Source of the DNA: an uncultured Flavobacterium sp.
Lineage (GTDB): Bacteria > Bacteroidota > Bacteroidia > Flavobacteriales > Flavobacteriaceae
NCBI RefSeq assembly: GCF_946478785.1
Contig: NZ_CAMLDD010000001.1
Span: 1-64,000, forward strand
DNA: 64,000 nucleotides
Direction: 5' to 3'
The translations under genes were made by a program, and so were the position numbers. The notes under the pieces are model-generated. The model had not been told where the DNA came from. It did not search any database and saw only the letters and a list, made by a program, of their open reading frames with translations. Of the stretch, positions 23,938 to 33,932 are shown piece by piece. The stretch's first letter is position 1, and the number at the start of each line of letters is the position of its first letter.

Positions 23938-24792
23938 TTATTGTTGTTTGATTGTCATTGGCAAATTATTCCTTGACCATTCACTCCAGGAACCTACATA
24001 TAATTTTGGAATCGGAATTCCGGCATAGTCCATTGCTAATAAAGTATGACAGGCTGTAACACCAGAGCCACAATGAATGATTGTGTTTTCAGGTTTTGTA
24101 TTGCCTAAAATTTGGGTATATTTTTCTTTTAAAGTTTCGGGAGAATGATAAAAGCCATCTTCATTTAAATTTTCACTAAATGGAACATTTATAGCACCCG
24201 GAATATGACCTGCAATTAAATCTAAAGGTTCTGTGAGTCCGTCGAAACGGTTTTTATCTCTAACATCAATGACGATGTTTTCGCTGTTGTTTCGGACTTT
24301 GTCAACCTCCTCCATATCAGCTAATGGCAATTGCCAGTTTGAAACAGGATATTCTTCGGTTTCATCGAAATTTTCCATTTTTGAACTTACTGGAAATCCA
24401 GATTTTATTCCAGCCTGAAAACCTCCATTTAAAACCTGCACTTTTTTATGTTCTACAGCTTTAAGCATCCACCAAAATCTGGCAGCAGCATTTGAACCGT
24501 TTTTATCATCATAAATAATGACATGGCTTTTTGGAGAAATTCCGAGTTTTGTCAGTACTTCTGAAAACTTTTTCAACGTAGGCAAACGATGTCTTCCTCC
24601 ATTTGCAGAATTACAATCGACAGTAGCCAAATCCCGGTTTAAATCGACATAGCGTGCACCTTTTAAATGTTCGTTTTTGTAATTTTGTTCGGCATTTATT
24701 CCTGCTCTGGCATCTATTAAAATAATTTCAGAAGAATTTTTTAGCTGGACTAATTCCTCAGGATGAATTATGGGAGGCCAATTTTGTGACAT
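23938..24792 (-). CDS. Sulfurtransferase (two rhodanese domains, 3-mercaptopyruvate type)
   Basis: The 284-residue protein carries two rhodanese domains. The first (about 10-140) is inactive-like (LIDARAG...). The second holds the active cysteine C241 in the loop CGSGVTA, the form typical of 3-mercaptopyruvate sulfurtransferases (thiosulfate sulfurtransferases usually have CRKGVT). It moves sulfane sulfur from mercaptopyruvate to an acceptor such as thiol or cyanide. DVRDKNRFDG and GHIPGAINVPF are normal domain marks. It sits 20 bases downstream of the DUF1398 gene and 21 bases upstream of the ModF-like gene, likely one operon. Confidence 0.9.
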   Translation of the reverse strand: MSQNWPPIIHPEELVQLKNSSEIILIDARAGINAEQNYKNEHLKGARYVDLNRDLATVDCNSANGGRHRLPTLKKFSEVLTKLGISPKSHVIIYDDKNGSNAAARFWWMLKAVEHKKVQVLNGGFQAGIKSGFPVSSKMENFDETEEYPVSNWQLPLADMEEVDKVRNNSENIVIDVRDKNRFDGLTEPLDLIAGHIPGAINVPFSENLNEDGFYHSPETLKEKYTQILGNTKPENTIIHCGSGVTACHTLLAMDYAGIPIPKLYVGSWSEWSRNNLPMTIKQQ

Positions 24793-24812
24793 CTGAATTT
24801 GTTGTAAAAAGA

Positions 24813-25202
24813 TTAATCAGGAATTTTTTCAATTAAAATTTCTGCACCTGATTTGTCAAAATAAGTACACGTCATTTCCATGATGTCAACACGCCATTTT
24901 GCGATCCCACATTGTCCTGAATGATTGCAAAAAGTAATGTAATCTGTTTGTCCATCCTGATGTGCTACCAAAAACTCTATAAAACGTTCTTTGTTAGGCA
25001 CATCTTCCACTTTTATTTCAGCATATTTTTCATCCGAAATAACAGTGTAATTATTTACACCATAATATTCAACATGTCCGTCATTAACAAAAGTATCATA
25101 ACCTTTTACGCCTAAAATAATTAAGTCCTGTATATAATTTGGAAAATCAGCACCGCTTTTTACTTTGGCATGCGCTTCTTTTATTTGTTCGATTGTAAAC
25201 AT
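24813..25202 (-). CDS. DUF1398 family protein
   Basis: The 129-residue protein matches the DUF1398 family (YbcV-like): IKEAHAKVKSGADFPNYIQDL at the start, GVKGYDTFVNDGHVEYYG in the middle and GIAKWRVDIMEMTCTYFDKSG at the end. The family has no established function; a few members lie in phage remnants. The gene is in line with the upstream hydrolase and the downstream sulfurtransferase, with 20- to 22-base gaps, so it is probably co-transcribed. Confidence 0.82.
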   Translation of the reverse strand: MFTIEQIKEAHAKVKSGADFPNYIQDLIILGVKGYDTFVNDGHVEYYGVNNYTVISDEKYAEIKVEDVPNKERFIEFLVAHQDGQTDYITFCNHSGQCGIAKWRVDIMEMTCTYFDKSGAEILIEKIPD

Positions 25203-25224
25203 AAAATTTGATTTAAGGTTTTAC

Positions 25225-26241
25225 TTATTGCTTCAAAAATACGATTAATGGTTTTATAAATTGATCAAAAGATTCAATATGCGGTAAATGTCCGGTATTT
25301 GGAATTTCGACTAATTTCGAATTTGGTATCGCTTTTTGTGTTTTTTTACCCAATTCAGCATAATTTCCTAAAGTCTTTTTTATTTCTTCAGAAACCAATT
25401 GTTTTCCTAAAGCTGTTTTATCTCTTGTTCCAATAATGAGTAATGTTGGACTTTTGATATTTTTAAATTCATATAAGACGGGCTGGGTAAAAATCATTTC
25501 GTACATAAGAGCCGAGTTCCAGGCTACGGTGCTATAGTTGGGAGCAGTTGTCCAACCTGCAAGTAATTCTGCCCATTTTTGAAAATCAGCGTTCCATTTT
25601 CCATCATAATAATTTGTCATTTGGTATTTTTTGATGGCTTCATAATTTTGTTTTAATTCGCTTTCGTACCACCAGTCTACAGGTTTGTAGGGTACCAGCA
25701 ATTTCCAGTCTTCTAAACCAATTGGATTTTCAAGGACTAATTTTTCAGCTGTTTCAGGATACATCAAAGTAAACCTTGTGGCTAACATTCCACCCATAGA
25801 GTGCCCTAAAATGGCTGTTTTTTTGATTCCCAGATGGTCTAACAATTTTTTTGTATTTTGTGCAAATTGCTGAAATGTGTACTGAAAATTATCCGGTTTT
25901 GATGATTTTCCAAAGCCAATCTGATCCGGAACAATAACCCGGAAACCTTCTTTTGTCAAGGATTTTATGGTAGTTTCCCAATAAGCGCCATTGAAATTTT
26001 TGCCGTGAAACAAAACTATATTTTTATTATTGTAATTGCTGGGAGTAACATCCATATAAGCCATTTTTAAAAGCTGACGCTGATTGTTCACTTCTAAAAA
26101 TTTTACAGGAAATGGATATTCGTAATTACTTAAATTAATGTCAAGGTCTTTTATTTTTCCCTGCTGGGAGAAGCAAAGAAAAGGAATCAGGAGCAGCATT
26201 ATTTTAATATTTCTCATTTTGAATAGTTTGTTGTTACTCAT
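25225..26241 (-). CDS. Secreted alpha/beta hydrolase
   Basis: A 338-residue protein with an N-terminal signal peptide (hydrophobic MLLLIPFLCFS) and an alpha/beta-hydrolase fold. The nucleophile elbow is GHSMGG, and the oxyanion region is VLFHGKNFNGAYWETTIKSL. The Asp in LLIIGTRDKTALG and the His in IPNTGHLPHIES complete the triad. Members hydrolyse esters or epoxides or act as haloalkane-type hydrolases; the substrate is not readable. A later ATG (26217, MRNIKIMLLL) would give a tidier signal peptide. It heads a minus-strand group of four genes. Confidence 0.85.
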   Translation of the reverse strand: MSNNKLFKMRNIKIMLLLIPFLCFSQQGKIKDLDINLSNYEYPFPVKFLEVNNQRQLLKMAYMDVTPSNYNNKNIVLFHGKNFNGAYWETTIKSLTKEGFRVIVPDQIGFGKSSKPDNFQYTFQQFAQNTKKLLDHLGIKKTAILGHSMGGMLATRFTLMYPETAEKLVLENPIGLEDWKLLVPYKPVDWWYESELKQNYEAIKKYQMTNYYDGKWNADFQKWAELLAGWTTAPNYSTVAWNSALMYEMIFTQPVLYEFKNIKSPTLLIIGTRDKTALGKQLVSEEIKKTLGNYAELGKKTQKAIPNSKLVEIPNTGHLPHIESFDQFIKPLIVFLKQ

Positions 26242-26454
26242 AAAATTAAAACTAACGATTTTAAATGCAAAAATTTAAGTCATAAAATTATCAGAAAATA
26301 AAGAAGAAAATTGAATATTTAAATTTGAAATATAATTGATTGGTTTGCCTAGATTGAAAATTAACAGCTTAGCGCAGAGCAGGATGGAGCAGGACGGTCT
26401 CTCATAAGCTTATTACTAAATTGGTTATAACTATTTAACCAATTTTTAACTATT

Positions 26455-29400
26455 ATGACCAAGAAAATTACTTTAACATTTAAGCATATGCTTAAAGTTT
26501 TTATGATTTGCTGGCTAATCACTTATGGTGATTTAAAAGCCCAGACATTAGCATTTCCGGAAGCTACCGGTTTTGGAAGATTTACGACAGGCGCAAGAGG
26601 TGCTGCAAACCCTCAGATTTATTTAGTAACCAATTTAAATGACAGCGGACCAGGTTCATTTCGTGATGCTGTTAGTCAGGAAGGGAGATTTGTGATATTT
26701 AAAGTTGGTGGAATTGTGAATCTGCAGTCGCAGATTGTTGTAGCAGGAAATACCACTATTGCCGGGCAGACTGCACCCGGAGAAGGAATCGTATTTTTAG
26801 GCCCGAGAGTAACATTTACAGGAGCCAACAACACCATAGCCAGATATCTTCGTATTCGATATGGGGGAACTGCTCAGAATCAGGATGCATCCGGATTGGC
26901 AAATGGTGCTAACATGATTTTCGATCACATGACCTTTACCTGGGGAACAGACGAAGTTTTTTCTATTAATTGGGACAATAAAGGTGTCAGTCCGGATAAT
27001 ATAACGATTCAAAATTCTATTATTGGTCAGGCACTTCATCGTCACAATCACTCAGCTGGAGGATTGATTCAGCCTCCAGGAGGCGGTAAAGTAAGTTTGA
27101 TTGGAAATTTATACATCTGCAATAAGACCCGTAATAATAAAATAAAAGGGATTAATGAGTTTGTAAACAACGTAGTTTATAATTGGGGTAATTACGGAAA
27201 TACCTATTCACATACCGAATCCGGAGAAGCTTATATCATGGGAGGAGATTCTGCCGGTAGCTCTGATGTAAACATTATAAATAATTATTTTATTGGAGGA
27301 CCTAATACCAGTACTTCAACAACGACACCTTTTAACAGAGGAAATGCAAACTTTTATTTATACGGTTCAGGGAATTATTTTGATAATAACAGAAACGGGA
27401 TTTTAGATGGTGATTTGGTTCCGGCAGATTTGACAGGCTATCCTACGGGAGATGCAGCCACGATTTTAGGAACGCCATATGATTATCCAATGAAAAATAC
27501 AACACTGAGTGCTCAGGAGGCTTATGATAAAATTGTTTCCAGTGTAGGAGCTTCTTATCCCAGACGTGATCAGGTAGAAAATTTAATGATTTCAGATTTG
27601 ATGTCTAAAGGAACAACAGCTACATATGTATATGTTCAAAGTGATTTAACCAGTCAATTTGGTTTTATCAATGGAGGTGCAGGACATGTTTATGGCGCTC
27701 CGGCTCCTTTGGATACAGATAATGACGGTATGCCTGATGCATGGGAAGATGCCAACGGATTAGATAAAAATACTGCCGATGCATTGTTGGTAAGCACATC
27801 AAATGCACCTTACCTCAATATTGAAGTTTATATTAACGGTTTAATAAACGAAACTCCGGCAGATTTTCTTATTCCCCCATCCAATGTTAATTTTACAAAT
27901 GTAGTTTCTACCGAAGTTCCGCCCTCAAGCTCCTTAACCGTGAATTGGATTGATGGGGCTGCAAATGAAGATAATTATGTTATCGAGCGTTCTACAGATG
28001 GTATTGCTTTTACATTATTGAACACATTAGAAGCAAATACTACAAGTTATAATGACACAGGCTTACTTCCAAACACGACATATTATTACAGGATTAAAGC
28101 AATGAACAGTACAGCTTCTTCTGTTTATGAAACAGCAAGTTTAATAACGCCGCCAATTCCGTCATCGCCAACCAAGCCTGCTACACCAGCTCCGGCTACA
28201 GGTTTTGAAAATGCTGAGCTTACTACTGGTAATTTAACTTTAAAATGGAGTGGAAGCGCAAACACTGTTAGCTATGCTGTTTATTTTGGCACAGCTCCCG
28301 GGAATCTGACCAAGTTAAATGATGTAGCTTACACTGCTAGTCCTACCTATCAGGTAACCGGATTAAATCCTGGAACAAATTATTATTGGAGAATTGATGC
28401 TGTGAATGCAAAAGGAACTACAACAGGGGATATTTGGAGTTTTCGCACCTTAATACCAACTATGGTCGGACATTGGCCATTTAAGGAAGCTCCGTTGGAA
28501 GGAGAACAGATAGTAGATCTTACCACTTATGAAAATCATGGAGTACTGGATGTAGCTTATGACAACTCTAATGTGAGAGTTGCGGGAAAACAGAACAATG
28601 CTTTGGATTTATCAACATCTTCAGGCAGTATGTATCTGGCAAGTGTTCCAAATCAGGATCATATACTGTTTGATAATAATTCTTTTACCGTTTCGCTCTG
28701 GATGAAAGCAGATCCTGCTCTATTACCGCCGAGTTCTTCAAAAACCAGTATTTATGTGTTGTGTAAAGGATCAATTTCTAGAAATGCCACAACCGGAGCG
28801 ACTGGCAAACGCTTTAATGTTGAAGTTAAAGAAGGTTCTTTGCGTTTTGCAATAGATGATGATAAAAATAAAAAAGAAGTGAGCACAGCTGCAGCTCCAT
28901 TTTTTACAGGAAATTGGGTTAATCTGGTTATAATGAGAGATGTTGTTGCACATAAAATAAGAATATACACAGATGGTGTTTTTTCAAAAGAACTTGATGA
29001 AACGGCTGTTACAGGAATTGGGGAAGAAAGCGATTTTGTAATAGGGAACATCGGAGCGCTTGAATTCAAGGCAACTACCAATACTCCGGCACCTTACAAA
29101 GGAGCAGTTGATGAACTTAAAATGTTCAATTATGCATTAACAGCACCTGAGGTGATGGCTTTATTTAATGAAGCAAAATTGAGTAATCAAAAATTCAATC
29201 AAAATCAAAACAATGTATGGGTATATCCTAATCCAGTAAAAGAGAAAATCTTTATCAATATTCCAGACAGTAATTTATCTTCTGTTACAGCTATTTTAAC
29301 TGACGTAACAGGAAGAATTATTCTGAAAGAAAAAATTGAATCTGATGGAAATGGGACTTTTAGTTTGAATATTGCAAATAAGAAAATAGCAGGACTTTAT

Positions 29401-29457
29401 ATATTAAATGTTTCAGGAGAAAATTTAAACAGCAATTTTAAAATAATTGCAGAATAA
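26455..29457 (+). CDS. Secreted pectate lyase-like protein with FN3, LamG-like and T9SS sorting domain
   Basis: A 1000-residue secreted protein. After a signal peptide (about 1-30) comes a PL1-type pectate lyase beta-helix (about 31-400: FPEATGFGRFTTGARG, SLIGNLYICNKTRNN, NFYLYGSGNYF). A calcium-loop motif DTDNDGMPDAWEDANGLD (about 420) follows, then two fibronectin-III repeats (about 475-565 and 580-665), a concanavalin/LamG-like domain (about 670-905) and a C-terminal T9SS sorting domain (about 915-1000, with VWVYPNPVKEKI and GLYILNVSGEN). It should cut pectin-like polysaccharide outside the cell. No other polysaccharide genes are near, so it is an isolated effector. Confidence 0.85.
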   Translation: MTKKITLTFKHMLKVFMICWLITYGDLKAQTLAFPEATGFGRFTTGARGAANPQIYLVTNLNDSGPGSFRDAVSQEGRFVIFKVGGIVNLQSQIVVAGNTTIAGQTAPGEGIVFLGPRVTFTGANNTIARYLRIRYGGTAQNQDASGLANGANMIFDHMTFTWGTDEVFSINWDNKGVSPDNITIQNSIIGQALHRHNHSAGGLIQPPGGGKVSLIGNLYICNKTRNNKIKGINEFVNNVVYNWGNYGNTYSHTESGEAYIMGGDSAGSSDVNIINNYFIGGPNTSTSTTTPFNRGNANFYLYGSGNYFDNNRNGILDGDLVPADLTGYPTGDAATILGTPYDYPMKNTTLSAQEAYDKIVSSVGASYPRRDQVENLMISDLMSKGTTATYVYVQSDLTSQFGFINGGAGHVYGAPAPLDTDNDGMPDAWEDANGLDKNTADALLVSTSNAPYLNIEVYINGLINETPADFLIPPSNVNFTNVVSTEVPPSSSLTVNWIDGAANEDNYVIERSTDGIAFTLLNTLEANTTSYNDTGLLPNTTYYYRIKAMNSTASSVYETASLITPPIPSSPTKPATPAPATGFENAELTTGNLTLKWSGSANTVSYAVYFGTAPGNLTKLNDVAYTASPTYQVTGLNPGTNYYWRIDAVNAKGTTTGDIWSFRTLIPTMVGHWPFKEAPLEGEQIVDLTTYENHGVLDVAYDNSNVRVAGKQNNALDLSTSSGSMYLASVPNQDHILFDNNSFTVSLWMKADPALLPPSSSKTSIYVLCKGSISRNATTGATGKRFNVEVKEGSLRFAIDDDKNKKEVSTAAAPFFTGNWVNLVIMRDVVAHKIRIYTDGVFSKELDETAVTGIGEESDFVIGNIGALEFKATTNTPAPYKGAVDELKMFNYALTAPEVMALFNEAKLSNQKFNQNQNNVWVYPNPVKEKIFINIPDSNLSSVTAILTDVTGRIILKEKIESDGNGTFSLNIANKKIAGLYILNVSGENLNSNFKIIAE

Positions 29458-29479
29458 AATAAAGCTATACATAATTCAA

Positions 29480-29516
29480 AAAAAGACCGTTGCAATAATG
29501 TGTAACGGTCTTTTGA
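29480..29516. terminator. Bidirectional terminator after the lyase gene
   Basis: AAAAGACCGTT, a 12-base loop, AACGGTCTTTT: perfect stem with A/T tails between convergent genes. Confidence 0.85.
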
Positions 29517-29536
29517 TTTATAAGTAAATTAATTTT

Positions 29537-29974
29537 TTAAAGCCCGACGAAATCATCACTTTTAGGAAAAATACTTAAAGCTTCAATCGCAATTTCCGGA
29601 GTTGGAGAAGCCAGTTTACGAAGTTTGGTATCCATCCAGGCTCCATCAACTGTAATTGTCGCACAAAGCGTATCATCTTCTCTGCGGAATTCGTGAATGA
29701 TGGACCAACGTGAAGCATCTGCTTTCATTTTGGAGGTTTTGGTGTGGATAAATATTTTATCCGAGAGTTTTAATTCTTTTCTGAAAACACATTCTTCCCT
29801 AAACAAAACCGGACCAAATCCCTGCGTTTGCATGACTCTTAAAGTTAAACCTAATTCTTCAAGAATTTCGATACGATGCTGTGCCCCAAAATCGTAATAG
29901 GCACTATGGCGAACGTGAAAATTAGGGTCAAGATCAGACCAGCGAAAAGATATTTCTTTTATAAATGATGCCAT
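29537..29974 (-). CDS. Hot-dog fold acyl-CoA thioesterase
   Basis: A 145-residue 4HBT-type thioesterase. The N-terminal strand-loop SDLDPNFHVRHSAYYDFGAQHRIEIL carries the catalytic Asp/His region and the long central helix of the family. FREECVFRKELKLSDKIFIHTK is the beta-sheet core. The enzyme is expected to release CoA from acyl-CoA, probably in the cytosol. A single gene in an isolated minus-strand position, with a terminator shared with the secreted lyase just downstream. Confidence 0.85.
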   Translation of the reverse strand: MASFIKEISFRWSDLDPNFHVRHSAYYDFGAQHRIEILEELGLTLRVMQTQGFGPVLFREECVFRKELKLSDKIFIHTKTSKMKADASRWSIIHEFRREDDTLCATITVDGAWMDTKLRKLASPTPEIAIEALSIFPKSDDFVGL

Positions 29975-30093
29975 TTTTTTTATTGTATTTTTAGATAAAT
30001 TGAGAAATCGAAATTACGAATAAAAAACAAATGGCTTATCAGAAAATTAGAAAGTAAGTTCATTTCAGCTTTTTTGAACTGATAAAATTGTTT

Positions 30094-30714
30094 TTATCTC
30101 TTTTCAATTAAAACTTTGTATTCGTTCGGAATTTTTACGCCTTTGAAATGGTTTGTAAGCCCGAAAAATATTGATAATGTCATAAAAAAACCGAAAATCA
30201 AAATAATTTTTGATTGTTGAACCGGAGTCAGATTTAAAACCGTTTGCTTCATTTTTTTGTTGTGAACAGCTGCAATATGTCCAAAGAAAGAAAAGATTGC
30301 GAGCCCGTAATAGGGAATAAAAAATAAGCTGAAAGGAAATGTATTTAGTCCTGCTACTCCAAAATAGAAATTAGTATTCAGATGCAAATAATATCTCCCG
30401 CTTAAAACAGCACTCAAATGAATGATTAAAAAAAAGGCAAGGTAAAGTCCTGTCCAAACGTGAAGTTTATCAAAATTTGAGATTGCAGCTTTTCTATTAG
30501 TTTTGAAAAGTTTTAAACCTGAAACGATTTGTACAAAAACAGCGGCTAACAGAATGCTTTCAGCAAACAAATTGCGATAGAAAATTCGTAAAGTGTTCAT
30601 CAATACAATGTGTGTATCGGCACCAAAAATACTGCAAATGTGATTGAATAAATGTAGTCCTGTAAAGACGGTAATTGTTAGACCTGAAATGTAATGAATT
30701 TTTCTAATTGACAT
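30094..30714 (-). CDS. Membrane protein, cytochrome b-like
   Basis: The 206-residue protein has five hydrophobic segments (about 8-27, 50-70, 85-105, 120-145 and 168-188). Histidines are placed near membrane ends (H21 in GLHLFNH, H85, H99 and H137), which recalls succinate dehydrogenase-type cytochrome b subunits that bind heme with His pairs. No SdhA or SdhB gene is near, so this resemblance is only a hint. It is next to two other small membrane proteins on the same strand and ends before a 120-base gap. Function is unknown. Confidence 0.6.
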   Translation of the reverse strand: MSIRKIHYISGLTITVFTGLHLFNHICSIFGADTHIVLMNTLRIFYRNLFAESILLAAVFVQIVSGLKLFKTNRKAAISNFDKLHVWTGLYLAFFLIIHLSAVLSGRYYLHLNTNFYFGVAGLNTFPFSLFFIPYYGLAIFSFFGHIAAVHNKKMKQTVLNLTPVQQSKIILIFGFFMTLSIFFGLTNHFKGVKIPNEYKVLIEKR

Positions 30715-30717
30715 ATT

Positions 30718-31185
30718 TTATAAACTTTCCTGATTATCCCATTCGTATTCTATTTTGTTTAGTTTTAGATAATATGGAACTAATAATAAAATTTCAAGCC
30801 TAAAATTAAAATGAGAATTTTCAGAAATAAATGGAATGGCAAACATAGAAACTATACAAATCACAATTCCTAAAATAGCATCTATTTTACCAATTGATAT
30901 TGCATTTTCTTTTTCAAACCAAAGTAAATAAGCGGCAAAACCTTTAAATAACATAATAGTAATTATAAAGATTCCTGTTACTGAAAAAGCGGTATTGCTT
31001 TCAAAACCATAAAATGATAAATCTACATGCGGTATAAATAAATTAAAAGGTAATGTTCCAATTGCACATACTGCCATAATCATAAAAAGCCAACAAAAAG
31101 TTTTAATCCACCACGGCAATAGTTTTCTTCGGATGATTAATGGTTTTTCAAATTCGTTGAATTGGTTTTCTAATTGTTGATTCAC
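30718..31185 (-). CDS. Hypothetical four-segment membrane protein
   Basis: A 155-residue protein with a polar N-terminal 25 residues and four hydrophobic segments (about 27-48, 65-85, 100-120 and 130-142). No motif is recognised. The N-terminal ELENQFNEFEKPLIIRRK is charged and presumably cytosolic. The gene begins 22 bases downstream of the RDD gene and ends four bases before the next gene, so the three form one transcription unit. Role cannot be inferred. Confidence 0.7.
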   Translation of the reverse strand: MNQQLENQFNEFEKPLIIRRKLLPWWIKTFCWLFMIMAVCAIGTLPFNLFIPHVDLSFYGFESNTAFSVTGIFIITIMLFKGFAAYLLWFEKENAISIGKIDAILGIVICIVSMFAIPFISENSHFNFRLEILLLVPYYLKLNKIEYEWDNQESL

Positions 31186-31207
31186 GGTTCTTAATTTTAG
31201 TGTTTTT

Positions 31208-31597
31208 TTATTTTATTTTTATCATTACTGTTCCACTAAATATATCGTGAATAGCTCTTTGTTTGTTGTTTGAAAAAATAGAAATAAAAGAAAGCCAACC
31301 CAAAAGAAGTTTGAAAAAATAACGAATAATAGCCTGAAAGAAATTAATTGACTGGGCTTCGTCTGCAATTTTTCGGATTCTGATTCCTTTAATGTTATTA
31401 CCGATTGTCCCCCCAAAAGTTGTAGCAATTGGCTCGTATAAAAAAAGAGATATTAGTAAAACAGCTCTTAGCCAAATGGGAACGTTTTTGAAATTGGATA
31501 AAATATCAGAAAAAATGATCATGCAGGCTATAATTAAAACGGAGTCGATTAGCGTCGATTGAATTCTTTCTAACATTAAAGGGTATTTTTCTTCCAT
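31208..31597 (-). CDS. RDD family membrane protein
   Basis: A 129-residue protein matching the RDD domain: an N-terminal hydrophobic segment MLERIQSTLIDSVLIIACMI (the family has Arg and Asp pairs here), the middle FGGTIGNNIKGIRIRKIA signature and the end IFSGTVMI. RDD proteins are small membrane proteins, some involved in sodium/pH tolerance, but most are uncharacterised. It heads the three-gene membrane cluster transcribed away from dnaK. Confidence 0.8.
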   Translation of the reverse strand: MEEKYPLMLERIQSTLIDSVLIIACMIIFSDILSNFKNVPIWLRAVLLISLFLYEPIATTFGGTIGNNIKGIRIRKIADEAQSINFFQAIIRYFFKLLLGWLSFISIFSNNKQRAIHDIFSGTVMIKIK

Positions 31598-31669
31598 AGT
31601 TTTTTTGACGAAGATAATTAAATCTTGACATTATTTGAATGTAAGTTTTCTGATGAAATCTAAAGCCCT

Positions 31670-31744
31670 AGCCCTGATAGAAATGGAAATCCTTTTGCGG
31701 CGGTGTTCGCCACAAAAGATTGCAATGTATAGCAGGAAACAGCT
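31670..31744 (+). ncRNA. Structured intergenic element, copy 2
   Basis: The outer stem is AGC-CCTG (31670-31676) with CAGG (31733-31736), bulge AAACA, GCT (31742-31744). The inner hairpin is CTTTTG (31692-31697) with CAAAAG (31713-31718), closed by GGCG (31699-31702) and CGCC (31708-31711). GAAATGGAAA and TTGCAATGTA are shared with copy 1, and TAAAG, CCTAGCCCTGAT with copy 3. It sits upstream of dnaK in a 332-base divergent gap; the rest of that gap is AT-rich with no ORF. Confidence 0.55.
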
Positions 31745-31929
31745 CCTGATAATGACACGCAAACTATTGATATGCCATTCCTGTCAGATTTAAAAATGTC
31801 ATGTTGTCAGAAGAATTTTGTTGTACCAATGTTAAAACTGACAATTTACTTTGGTTTTTTATATTGGCACAAAGATTGACTTATGCCACCTGAGTTATAA
31901 TATGTATATCAAAATTAAATATATAAAAA

Positions 31930-33816
31930 ATGGGTAAAATAATCGGAATTGACTTAGGTACGACGAACTCTTGTGTTTCTGTAATGGAAGGTAACGAAGC
32001 AGTTGTTATTCCTAACGCAGAAGGAAAAAGAACAACTCCATCTATCATCGCTTTTGTTGAAGGTGGCGAAATTAAAGTGGGTGATCCTGCAAAAAGACAA
32101 GCAGTAACGAATCCTACAAAAACGATTGCTTCTATTAAACGTTTTATGGGACACACTTTTGCTGAAACTCAGGAAGAGGCAAAAAGAGTTCCTTACAGTG
32201 TTGTAAAAGGTGACAACAATACGCCACGTGTGGATATTGACGGTCGTTTATACACTGCTCAGGAATTGTCAGCAATGACACTTCAAAAAATGAAAAAAAC
32301 TGCTGAAGACTATTTAGGTCAAACTGTAACTGAAGCGGTTATTACTGTTCCTGCTTACTTTAACGATGCACAACGTCAGGCTACAAAAGAAGCTGGAGAA
32401 ATTGCTGGTCTTAAAGTGATGCGTATCATCAACGAGCCAACTGCTGCTGCACTTGCTTACGGATTAGATAAAAAAGGAACTGATCAAAAAATTGCAGTTT
32501 ACGATTTAGGTGGAGGTACTTTTGATATTTCTGTTCTTGAATTAGGAGACGGTGTATTCGAAGTATTGTCTACAAACGGAGATACTCACTTAGGTGGTGA
32601 TGATTTTGACCAGGTTATTATTGACTGGTTAGCTGACGAATTCAAATCTGAAGAAGGTATTGATTTACGTTTAGATCCAATGTCATTGCAACGTTTGAAA
32701 GAAGCTGCAGAGAAAGCTAAGATTGAATTGTCATCTTCTGCTGAAACTGAAATCAACTTACCTTACGTAACGGCTACAGCTTCTGGACCAAAACACTTAG
32801 TGAAAAAATTATCCAGAGCTAAATTTGAGCAATTATCTGATACTTTAGTAAAACGTTCTATGGAGCCAGTTGCTAAAGCATTAAAAGATGCAGGTTTATC
32901 TACATCTGATATCGACGAAGTAATCCTTGTTGGAGGTTCTACTCGTATGCCAAGAATCGCTGACGAAGTGGAGAAATTCTTTGGTAAAAAAGCATCTAAA
33001 GGTGTTAACCCTGATGAGGTTGTTGCTATTGGAGCTGCTATTCAGGGTGGAGTTTTATCTGGAGATGTAAAAGATGTATTGTTACTTGACGTAACACCTC
33101 TTTCTTTAGGTATCGAAACTATGGGTGGTGTATTGACTAAATTAATTGAGTCTAACACAACTATTCCAACTAAAAAATCTCAAGTATTCTCTACTGCTGC
33201 TGATTCTCAACCATCTGTTGAAATTCATGTATTGCAAGGTGAAAGAGCTATGGCTGCTGATAACAAAACTATCGGTCGTTTCCACTTAGATGGTATTCCA
33301 CCAGCACCAAGAGGAGTTCCTCAAATCGAGGTAACTTTTGATATCGATGCGAATGGTATCATCAAAGTTTCTGCAACTGATAAAGGAACAGGAAAATCTC
33401 ACGATATCCGTATCGAAGCTTCTTCTGGATTAACAGCTGAAGAAATCGAAAAAATGAAAAAAGATGCTGAAGCTAACGCTGATGCTGACAGAATTGCAAA
33501 AGAAAGAGCTGAGAAATTGAACGAAGCTGATAGTACTATTTTCCAAACTGAAAGTCAATTGAAAGAATTGGGAGATAAAATAACAGACGAACACAAAACA
33601 GCTATCGAATATGCTTTAACTGAATTGAGAATGGCTCACCAGTCTCAAGATCTTGACGCAATCCAAAAAGGATTAGACAATGTAAATGCAGCCTGGAAAA
33701 CAGCTACAGAAGCAATGTACGCTCAAGGTGGTGATCAAGCAGGTCAACAAGCTGCTCCACAACAAGAGCAATCTGGAGACAATGTTGAAGACGTTGAATT
33801 CGAAGAAGTCAAATAA
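31930..33816 (+). CDS. dnaK: Chaperone protein DnaK (Hsp70)
   Basis: The 628-residue Hsp70 starts with [22 protein letters not shown], the ATPase phosphate loop, and has [15 protein letters not shown] and [11 protein letters not shown], the other actin-fold motifs. The substrate-binding half (about 390-600) is intact, and the C-terminal tail is Gln-rich, ending [10 protein letters not shown], the usual DnaK end that docks tetratricopeptide partners or DnaJ. ATP-driven folding of cytosolic proteins. No grpE or dnaJ follows; a strong terminator does. Confidence 0.97.
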   Translation: MGKIIGIDLGTTNSCVSVMEGNEAVVIPNAEGKRTTPSIIAFVEGGEIKVGDPAKRQAVTNPTKTIASIKRFMGHTFAETQEEAKRVPYSVVKGDNNTPRVDIDGRLYTAQELSAMTLQKMKKTAEDYLGQTVTEAVITVPAYFNDAQRQATKEAGEIAGLKVMRIINEPTAAALAYGLDKKGTDQKIAVYDLGGGTFDISVLELGDGVFEVLSTNGDTHLGGDDFDQVIIDWLADEFKSEEGIDLRLDPMSLQRLKEAAEKAKIELSSSAETEINLPYVTATASGPKHLVKKLSRAKFEQLSDTLVKRSMEPVAKALKDAGLSTSDIDEVILVGGSTRMPRIADEVEKFFGKKASKGVNPDEVVAIGAAIQGGVLSGDVKDVLLLDVTPLSLGIETMGGVLTKLIESNTTIPTKKSQVFSTAADSQPSVEIHVLQGERAMAADNKTIGRFHLDGIPPAPRGVPQIEVTFDIDANGIIKVSATDKGTGKSHDIRIEASSGLTAEEIEKMKKDAEANADADRIAKERAEKLNEADSTIFQTESQLKELGDKITDEHKTAIEYALTELRMAHQSQDLDAIQKGLDNVNAAWKTATEAMYAQGGDQAGQQAAPQQEQSGDNVEDVEFEEVK

Positions 33817-33848
33817 TTACTGATTAACATCAGTTAATAATAAGTGTT

Positions 33849-33884
33849 AAACCGCTGTAAACGAAATGTTTACAGCGGTTTTTC
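33849..33884 (+). terminator. dnaK terminator
   Basis: AAACCGCTGTAAAC (33849-33862), loop GAAAT, GTTTACAGCGGTTT (33868-33881), followed by T's. A perfect 14-bp stem. The island's repeats begin about 50 bases later. Confidence 0.9.
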
Positions 33885-33932
33885 TTTTTTATTCTTTTTC
33901 GTTTCTGCTGTTTTTTAATCATTTTTTGTCAT

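Noticed and set aside
32000..32156. Minus-strand frames within dnaK
   Set aside because: They are antisense shadows of a strongly conserved coding region, with no protein-like content.
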